Shown here: piece by piece, positions 59,501-64,000 of the stretch
How positions within the stretch are numbered: the stretch's first letter is position 1
Layout of the letters: the number at the start of each line of letters is the position of its first letter
The notes under the pieces: model-generated
Told to the model about the DNA's origin: nothing
Seen by the model: only the letters and a program-made list of their open reading frames with translations
The model's database searches: none
NCBI GenBank assembly: GCA_950022655.1
Contig: OX465584.1
Location: 24,835,469-24,899,468, forward strand
Length of the DNA stretch: 64,000 nucleotides
DNA from: Alentia gelatinosa
Lineage: Eukaryota > Annelida > Polychaeta > Phyllodocida > Polynoidae
Direction: 5' to 3'
Program-made: the position numbers and the translations under genes

Positions 59501-62500
59501 AAACTGATCATTGTATAAATCTTTATTATTTGAACTGGTATGTGGTATTTCTTTAATATCCGATCTTACTTTTAAATCTTGATTGAAACTTTCGGAAGCA
59601 CTGTCATGGATATCTCAATGTAACCCATCTTCTAGATGTCAATAAAGGCTGCTATGAAAAACGAAACACATATCTATTTCACAAGGAAGTCTATTGCATT
59701 GGCATTAGTCAATAACGATGTACAAGGCACTCATGAAAGCACTAATGGATCCCACGTGAGCCTGTGATGACCGAATTCTCCATGTCTGGCCACACAATAG
59801 AATATAATGCCCAGACACTCACTAATCTCCCATAGTCACATTAATCCTCAGATTATAACTGTGCATGCCCACATCCCACTTTTATTATATAGCATACTGC
59901 TTACCACACACTTTCGGGTGCAACCAATTTGCAAACATGTCCCTTTTGGGAATGGCTAGAGGACAGTGTGGCCCCAAACAAGAGAGGCAATTTGTTGCCA
60001 TTACACTTCTGGTGGAGTTCAAGGCCTGTGTATAACCAACATAACACACAATTAGGTTAGCTTGGAAGCCTGCTAAATCGACGACAACCAAGTCCCTCTT
60101 TCGAGGGAAACTGGTTAAAGGGTACAAACGACAAACGACAAAGGAACTAAAAGTTAAACACACAAGTAGACAACATGTAGACAATGCTTGAAACAAAAAC
60201 AGGGCAGATACTGCAAACTGAAGAAGAGAACTTGCAAGAGGAAATCAAACATGAAGGTTATAACCCAACAGTACAAAGACATAACTATCCTGTTGATGCC
60301 AGGCAAAATACTTGAAAAAATTGTTCATATCAAATTGTATAACTATGTAAGTTGGCTAGGTCTGCTATACAGCAAACAGTCTAGTTATTGACCAGCTATG
60401 GGAACATCAGACACATTGTACGATTTTACTGCGGACCTGTTAGAGTGCGAGACAGCTACCTGTTATGTTGACATCCATAAGACCTTTGACTGTGTCCCAC
60501 ATGAGCTACTGTTAATGAAACTCGAACACTAATTTATGTCAACGATATGTGTTCAGATATATCAAACTACGAATGACTAGAGTATGCAGATGACCTCGTG
60601 GTTTATTAGAGACCTCTCTCCACAGGTTAGAGTTGATTATAATTACCATTACAGGTGTCGCCAATGACACTGCCCTAGGGCCTCCGGCGTTAGAAACCCT
60701 CCGGCGTTGTTCACTTGCTGCCGTTCACTCTATCAGGCGACACACACATTACCTGTTGAAAAGTCTTTTTTTCACGTTGATAATAATCAATACTTTATAG
60801 GGGAAAGACTATACCCCTAGATTACCTAATCTTGTGTTACTAATTGTTTATCTTGTCAAAAATTCAAGAACAATCTGTGAGGAAATAATTATACGTCTAG
60901 TATATATGAAAATACGTTTAAGAAAACTTAAAAAATGCTATGCCCATTATCCATACTTGGCGTACCTCCATCGACATGACAGTGAATCTGAGGAAAACTA
61001 TGACCTGTTGGTACGGGACCAATGTTGACGGAGTATACATAGTAGTATCACATCTTCAATTGCAAGTATCACTCGCAGCGGTACATTTCTGCTACATACA
61101 TAATAACTTCAACTGTACATTATCAGGAGTCGGAGCCACACAATGGAATATGCATGTTTTCTGCATGATGACCCTGACGTAGCTGATCTGGTTAAGCTGC
61201 AGAAACTGCAGAATTGGGGTCTGTTTTGAACCTAGTACCACATTAAGAGACATCTATAGATATATCTATCATACTACCATCATCCTTCATATCTATTCAT
61301 TTATGTAATCCATATGTATGACTGTGTGTACTGTTAATGGAAGAATTGCTTCTGACAGAATGAATAAAGCTCTTTAAAAAATATCAAACCAAGATGAATT
61401 ATTATCATTTTTCTGTTTATTACAACCAGTTATGTCACAGGTGGACAGATCTTCCACTGGAAGTTCAAAAACTATTTACATGTCATATCATCTTGAAGTA
61501 CAATTCCGCTTCTTCTTAGGGGTTAAGTGATAAATGATAAATGATTGATAGTAGATCGAGATGGTATAAAACAAAAAGGTATACAACCATATGAATTTAA
61601 TCGTTGGCGGTGACAAAAAATCGGTCGGTGGCCACCTCCACGTTCATTGAAAAACAGCGTTTTTTCTCACCGCCACCGATTTCTATGTTAACCCTACATG
61701 CACATATAGGAACAACGCAATATTGTCTATAGATGCTGAACAATTGGTGCACATTGAACACATGATCGGTCGTCAGGTGGAAACAGAGTGTATGCTTTGG
61801 GGTCAACGATTATTAGCACTGATATATTCTCAATGAGGACCACTGCCATATATTTGTAGAGGGGGCATACTATAGAGGAAACCCATGAAAGTTTAGAGTA
61901 TGAGCCTGTATCCCATCGAGTTTGAATCACATAGTAATTCACAAGGCGAAGCCGCGTGAATAACTATGTGATTCAAATGAGATGGGATCGAGCTCTGACC
62001 CTAAACTTGAATGGGTTTCTGAATTTATCTCACCTTTAATATTGACTAATGGGCTAACATTTGTGACATTATCCCCCATTGGATATTTTTCCTAAATATC
62101 TAATGGGTGTTAGATACGAGTTCCCAACGTTAAGTCTATGGAGAAAAAATATCTGGGGTGAGATAAAATCGGTGGCCTTTTTGCCGGCAGGTGAAAACGT
62201 CACATGAGTTGTATATTGTCAGCTCTCTGCTGAATCTAGTATCCAAAATCATAATATTTCAGGCAGAGTATGAATGGGTCCTGCACGAGGTGAACTTCAC
62301 AGAAACTTATATTACTCTCGAGGACGTTGTCTACCAACAAGTGAATGTAACCATCTGGATCCACCACAACATGCCACTATTCTCCTTCCTTCTTCTCCTT
62401 CCCGGCGTGCTCCTTTCGGTGATGACGTCAGTCGTCTTCCTCCTCCCGTCAACCAATGAGAACAAGGTCGATATAGGTAAGACAACACTGTTTATCTCAC

Positions 62501-63123
62501 CAAACAACCTCCACTGTACTCTGCATACATTTCCATTTAGTGATTTACTCTGTATAACCTCCTACAGGTTAAAGATGAGTACCTTTAGATCTTGAATATT
62601 GTCACAGATCTTAATAGAAATGGTAACTAGGGTACAATGATATCTCAAAGTACCTAAAAAAGGGGAGGTGGCATGTCAGGATTCCGCGCGGTGTCAGAGA
62701 TTTCTATTTTAGCGAAGAAGAGGGATGCATTATATACATCATGACTATCAACGCACAATAGGGATGGACACTGATAATTGTTTTCCTTTTTTCACTCGGG
62801 GGGAGGGAAGGGATCTTTGTTGATGATTATTAAAGGTGGTTCGCAGATAGTGATACAGGTATGGCAAGATTCATTAGCCAACCAATCCAAGCAAACTTCA
62901 TAAACCAATGTTCCAAACAACTGAAACGTATGGGGTAGCTATGGAATCAGATATACATTCAGCCGGTTCTTGTCTTGTTAATCATGGGGAATGTTGAATT
63001 ATGGTCCAATAACAAATGTGTTTGTATTCATTACAGCTTTGAGTATCTTCCTTAGTTTCATGGTCCTTCTACACATTCTCATGGACAGTACTCCAGAGTC
63101 ATCCTCAACCGTACCTCACTTAG
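41419..63123 (+). CDS. Nicotinic acetylcholine receptor-like Cys-loop subunit, 6 exons, 3' incomplete
   Basis: The first 303 residues of a pentameric ligand-gated channel subunit. Exon 1 encodes a signal peptide (LLLTLLSLSI). The ligand-binding domain carries FRAYNYHRWTDEFLQWNP and VIWQPDISIYDV. The Cys-loop is residues 162-176, CEVDVTNFPFDEQVC, with exactly 13 residues between cysteines, followed by GSWKYPND. TM1 is about 241-265 (LLLLPGVLLSVM) and TM2 about 272-292. Splice phases agree at every junction, and exon 3 is 110 bp, the size of the conserved nAChR exon covering the same segment. There is no vicinal Cys pair in loop C, so it is a non-alpha type subunit. TM2 keeps the gate Leu (9', residue 280) but has Asp at 2' and Asn at -1'. 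Ligand and ion selectivity are not known. TM3, TM4 and the intracellular loop lie beyond the window. Confidence 0.9.
41785..43225 (-). pseudogene. 5'-truncated LINE in receptor intron 1 (Jockey/CR1 group)
   Basis: The minus strand reads in order EISIHKSSGLKDVAYK (about 43160-43210), VVPTVWKCGRVVPIPKEGKL and ENWRPITLLPVVSKILE (43050-43138), FGYRKSYGTGDALLKLYQS, motif A ACCIFDARKAFDCLPREI, then after a deletion at about 42760 GSVLGPTLFNFYVNDL, catalytic IQYADDLVVYA (intact), TINVNKTKTMWF and YLGVTLDSSIDL. A frameshift near 42060 separates the last segment (GIALWNLLP). The 3' tail is TAAA-rich at 41793-41832 (read as TTTATTTA on the plus strand). It is oriented opposite to the receptor gene. It is inactive because of the deletion and shifts. 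Confidence 0.8.
43230..44030. other. Receptor intron 1, unremarkable stretch
   Basis: A hairpin CTTTACGGACCA with TGGTCTGTAAAG spans 43986-44026. Otherwise no gene is recognised. Confidence 0.4.
44036..44101. repeat. 11-bp tandem repeat CCCATCAGCGT, six units
   Basis: Three perfect units followed by three single-base variants (CCCGTCAGCGT, CCCTTCAGCGT, CCCGTCATCGT). Confidence 0.95.
44251..44544. mobile_element. MITE with TTTCCATTGGCCGAC ends
   Basis: The left end TAAGGCCTATTTCCATTGG is inverted at the right end as GGTGATGGGAAATCAGCCTA. Internal GTCTGTCGGTGGTGCC occurs twice. About 290 bp, no ORF. Confidence 0.55.
45125..45510. repeat. C-rich low-complexity tract with CCCGCCCATG repeats
   Basis: Strong strand asymmetry with CCACC, CCCGCC and poly(C) runs, ending in four CCCGCCCATG units. 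Open frames here are compositional artefacts. Confidence 0.9.
45585..45990. repeat. Dispersed repeat with GGCGTATATATGA words, copy 2
   Basis: Same order of blocks as 30100-30540, including CAGTGGTGTCCCCAAGTGG and several GGCGTATA or GGCGTCTA units. Confidence 0.6.
46000..47040. other. Interior of the long TIR element
   Basis: AT-rich. CGATGTCTATGTCGAACGTA followed by AATAAAG at 46937-46972 looks like the 3' end of a retroelement of unknown type. No coding frame. Confidence 0.35.
47090..48795. other. Receptor intron 1 stretch
   Basis: 47100-47660 is GC-richer but has no recognisable coding content. The rest is AT-rich with nothing seen. Confidence 0.4.
48800..49330. mobile_element. MITE of the TGGGATTCACACGG family, copy 3
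   Basis: The left arm (TTTGTCTGAGACAAGTCC, AATTGTCAACGACAATTACC, AAATCTCATGAGATTTT) and right arm (GATTTGCCTCAGACAAA, CCGACAATTGCAGGGG, AGGTACGTGAATCCCAC) are inverted copies. A second terminus, AAGTGGAATTCACACGGTGG, lies inside at 48965, so this is probably a composite. Confidence 0.55.
49722..49810. repeat. Fragment resembling the piggyBac-type MITE end
   Basis: CCCCTTAAGGACAAAT and CCCCTTAAGGGCAAAT occur in tandem next to a short TATA tract, like the CCCTTTAAGGAC termini of the MITE family. Confidence 0.35.
49815..51190. other. Receptor intron 1, 3' part
   Basis: A GC-rich segment lies at 49985-50115. GACGCCGAAATGTTG followed by AATAAAG at 51040-51080 resembles a Penelope or LINE tail. 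The 133-codon frame at 50220-50621 is Lys/Gln/His-rich and not recognised. Confidence 0.35.
51194..51386 (+). CDS. nAChR-like exon 2
   Basis: Codes residues 31-94. ESVMHNLFTQLLENY is the N-terminal helix; RQTSDPVLVDVNIQIGRIIS is the first beta strand, as in the VxVxLxLxQII of nAChRs. The acceptor is GTACTCCAG and the donor GTGAGT, phase 0. Confidence 0.9.
52050..52930. mobile_element. Large foldback element in receptor intron 2
   Basis: Two arms of about 250-300 bp are inverted copies. Left-arm landmarks are CGGCTGATTTTTATAAA, ACTTGGGCCCATCTGTTG, AATGAAAAATCTATCGCGAT, GACCTATAG and AAGACGATTAAAATGATACC. The right arm carries the reverse complement of each in reverse order (52640-52905). The centre (about 52380-52460) has tandem GTCAGGAAAATT-like units. 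No ORF. Confidence 0.75.
53095..53460. mobile_element. Foldback MITE with central palindrome
   Basis: Arms ACAACCAACGATGGTTTTGC with GGACAGG (53231-53258) and its inverted form at 53405-53450. The centre around 53354-53402 is a long imperfect palindrome starting GTTGACGTCGT and ending ACGACGCGTCAAC. Half copies flank CHT exon 9. Confidence 0.65.
53540..53760. mobile_element. MITE with CCGATTTTGGAACAT ends, intact copy
   Basis: Starts CATCTACCGATTTTGGAACA and ends with the inverted form AATGTTCCAAAATCGGTGGG. Contains TTTGTCGGCGACAAA and the uninterrupted sequence CATCCTAACGGAGTCGG, the empty site corresponding to the insertion in the copy at 22332-23584. Confidence 0.65.
53765..54618. other. 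Receptor intron 2, 3' part
   Basis: No coding content. A TATATATAAAGG word lies at about 54027, without further support for a promoter. Confidence 0.35.
54619..54728 (+). CDS. nAChR-like exon 3 (110 bp)
   Basis: Codes residues 95-130. RWTDEFLQWNPEHFDNIRRM is followed by SMPLDVIWQPDISIYDV. The acceptor is TTGTATAG and the donor GTAAGT. Length and content match the 110-bp exon found across nAChR genes. Confidence 0.92.
54729..56150. other. Receptor intron 3, 5' part
   Basis: The 175-codon frame at 54835-55362 is low in complexity, with poly(T) tracts, and is not recognised as a protein. No other feature. Confidence 0.4.
56160..56480. repeat. Partial copy of the TGGGATTCACACGG MITE family
   Basis: GATTCGATTCACATGG and GCTTCCTATTGGCTGGGT, followed by CTAGTCGGC, match interior blocks of the copies at 22421 and 48800. 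Confidence 0.4.
56570..56800. repeat. C-rich degenerate CCTACCAAC minisatellite
   Basis: Nearly G-free plus strand made of CCTACC, CCACC, CCAACC and ACTAACC words. Confidence 0.8.
56805..57250. other. Receptor intron 3 stretch
   Basis: Nothing recognised. Confidence 0.4.
57257..57332. repeat. 10-bp tandem repeat CTGAGCAGCC, about seven units
   Basis: Units CTGAGCAGCC, CCGAGCAGCC, CCAAGCAGCC and TTGAGCAGCA with a fixed 10-bp period. Confidence 0.9.
57340..58095. other. Receptor intron 3 stretch
   Basis: Nothing recognised. Confidence 0.4.
58100..58270. repeat. ACACAGAT/ACAGACAC simple repeat
   Basis: Irregular CAGA and CACA words in a purine/pyrimidine-alternating tract. Confidence 0.75.
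58434..58671. mobile_element. MITE of the TGGGATTCACACGG family, short copy
   Basis: Starts AAAGTGGGGTTCACACGATG and ends with the inverted form TAGTGTGAATCCCACTTTA. The second TIR block TACCTCACAGGG mirrors CCCTGTGGGGTA. About 238 bp, lying roughly 115 bp upstream of receptor exon 4. Confidence 0.7.
58785..59001 (+). CDS. nAChR-like exon 4 (Cys-loop)
   Basis: Codes residues 132-203 with the Cys-loop and GSW motif. Additional cysteines at 136 and 156 are unusual. The acceptor is TTGGCAG and the donor GTGGGT after LNKLNGK, phase 0. Read-through past the donor stays open for 40 codons to TAA, so a truncated alternative product is conceivable. Confidence 0.9.
59010..60225. other. Receptor intron 4, 5' part
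   Basis: Nothing recognised; no coding frame. Confidence 0.4.
60230..61381 (+). pseudogene. Heavily decayed LINE in receptor intron 4
   Basis: Plus-strand scraps of an RT in the expected order. DITILLMPGKILEKIVHIKL stands for the RPISLLPVPGKILE block. TADLLECETATCYVDIHKTF with DCVPHELLLMKLEH is motif A. LIYVNDMCSDI is followed by LEYADDLVVY after a stop. MTVNLRKTMTCWYGTNVDG (60973-61030) stands for the LNxxKTK motif. The 3' end GAATAAAGCTCTTTAAAAAA lies at 61361-61380. Large internal deletions and several stops. Confidence 0.6.
61590..61800. repeat. Repeat with CGGTCGGTGGCCACC words
   Basis: AAATCGGTCGGTGGCCACC and CACCGCCACCGATTTCTATG form an inverted pair; the words are shared with the TTTCCATTGGCC MITE family at 44251 and 40840. 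Confidence 0.4.
61911..61987. repeat. Hairpin with about 30-bp arms
   Basis: TCCCATCGAGTTTGAATCAC followed by ATAGTAATTCAC is mirrored after an 11-base loop by GTGAATAACTATGTGATTCA followed by AATGAGATGGGA. Confidence 0.85.
62033..62167. mobile_element. Short MITE with TTTATCTCACC ends, copy 2
   Basis: Starts TTTATCTCACCTTTAATATT and ends AAATATCTGGGGTGAGATAA. Contains CGAGTTCCCAACGTTAAG. About 135 bp, about 95 bp before receptor exon 5. Confidence 0.65.
62263..62476 (+). CDS. nAChR-like exon 5 (loop C and TM1)
   Basis: Codes residues 204-274. EYEWVLHEVNFTETYITLED replaces the usual CC-containing loop C; possible N-glycosylation sites are NFT and NVT. TM1 is MPLFSFLLLLPGVLLSVM with the conserved Pro. 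The acceptor is AATATTTCAG and the donor GTAAGA. Confidence 0.9.
62477..63036. other. Receptor intron 5
   Basis: Nothing recognised beyond possible fragments of the foldback family at 62590-62650 (ATATTGTCACAG, CAAAGTACCTAA). Confidence 0.35.
63037..63123 (+). CDS. nAChR-like exon 6 (TM2)
   Basis: Codes residues 276-303. LSIFLSFMVLLHILMDSTP is most of TM2 with Leu at 9' and Asp at 20', then SSSTVPHL, as in the SDSVPLI of nAChRs. The acceptor is TTACAG and the donor GTAATC after one base of the next codon. Confidence 0.88.
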
Positions 63124-63182
63124 GTAATCAAAAGTTATATGGATGTTATAGCGAACCTTACAGTTAAGTATGCATCTAAAGT

Positions 63183-63854
63183 GAGTATTCCACCAACCAG
63201 GCAAAATGCCCGTATGGCGCCCATATAGGGGTTGCTGGCAGACCTGGTCTGCAGCAGGCAATGGCTTGCTTGTGGAACACCTCAGTTACTGTCCCTGCCG
63301 GCACTTACCATTCACCCGGTTCTGAAGTCATGTGCTGGCCGCAGCCTTAAAGCGCTTGCTGGCTGCAATGATCACAGACCCTGGTGCTGCACTGGGTGGG
63401 TCTCATGCCCGGTGTTAAATTTATAAGCACCTGTCCACACTAGATCATATAATACTGCCTGTAGAGGCTGATTCACTAGCTTTTGCTGGCTGGAATACAC
63501 CACCTGCTCACCTCGGTTGACTGCTCCCCTGCACCCGCAGAGATGTGGTAGCATGAATAGGTGAACCTGTGAGCCATAAGCCTGTGAGCCAAGGCTGAAA
63601 GTCTGGGCAGTTTTGAAAGTTTGGGCAGAACTTTGGCACAAGAGTGTGCTATACATGTTCTTAACATTAACACCTATCTTTGTTTACCTTCAGTATTTGG
63701 AAAATTGACAAGCTGTCACTGTTCCCAAATCCCATGCTGGCAGACACCGCGGCTGAACGACCACACTGTATTGGTCGAGCAACTGGCGCCTGGCAGGCAG
63801 TCCTGGTTAGAGGCCTGTTGAAGGCCTGTGCAGTGCCTATTTGGTGGAATACTC
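63183..63854. mobile_element. 672-bp TIR element in receptor intron 6
   Basis: Perfect 14-bp ends GAGTATTCCACCAA and TTGGTGGAATACTC, with the next four bases AGGC/GCCT also matching after a short gap. GC-richer than its surroundings. No transposase. A related shorter copy is at 2811-3126. I see no clear target duplication. Confidence 0.65.
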
Positions 63855-64000
63855 CCAAGAGTTAAGATAAGATATGCGTGTAAACTGTTCACATACAATT
63901 TCGAAACATAAAGCATTGCCATGCTGACTAATTTAAATTCTATACCAACAAGAGTACAGAGGTTAACTTAATCAGTAATTGGAGTGCTAAATCAGAAATG

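Overview
This is a stretch of nuclear DNA from an invertebrate animal. It is AT-rich, with long introns, GT-AG splicing, abundant microsatellites and a very high density of transposable elements. The mix of Ngaro/DIRS tyrosine-recombinase retroelements, Penelope, Tx1/L1 and Jockey/CR1-group LINEs and many MITEs fits a marine invertebrate such as an amphioxus, mollusc or brachiopod. The sequence alone does not let me choose between these.

Two host genes are supported, and they diverge from each other. (1) On the minus strand, from 28705 down to 10454, lies a complete nine-exon gene for a high-affinity choline transporter-like protein (SLC5A7/CHT1 family). All splice phases agree and the exons sum to 538 codons including the stop. 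(2) On the plus strand, from 41419 to beyond the window end, lies a Cys-loop receptor gene of the nicotinic acetylcholine receptor type. Six exons are present: signal peptide, ligand-binding domain with the Cys-loop, TM1 and TM2. TM3, the cytoplasmic loop and TM4 lie outside the window. The two start codons are about 12.7 kb apart, so a presynaptic-type choline transporter and a receptor-type gene sit head to head.

Layout. 1-1600: decayed DIRS/Ngaro-type element. 3.1-4.4 kb: decayed Tx1/L1 LINE cut by a piggyBac-type MITE. 4.5-5.85 kb and 6.9-8.8 kb: two 5'-truncated LINEs with poly(A) tails. 10.3-28.7 kb: the CHT gene; its intron 7 holds a full-length 4.8-kb Ngaro-type element (12073-16860) with intact ORFs and identical split repeats, and other introns hold MITEs, an (AT)n tract, a tRNA-like fragment and a decayed copy of an uncharacterised repeated protein. 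28.7-41.3 kb: spacer with minisatellites, a Penelope remnant and a second Tx1 remnant. 41.4-63.1 kb: the receptor gene, whose introns contain a minus-strand LINE, foldback elements and several MITE families.

I found no RNA gene that I would call functional, no CRISPR array and no clearly new biological system. The most notable items are the intact Ngaro element, the divergent cholinergic pair, the unusual pore residues of the receptor, and several nested insertions whose empty sites can be read directly from the window.
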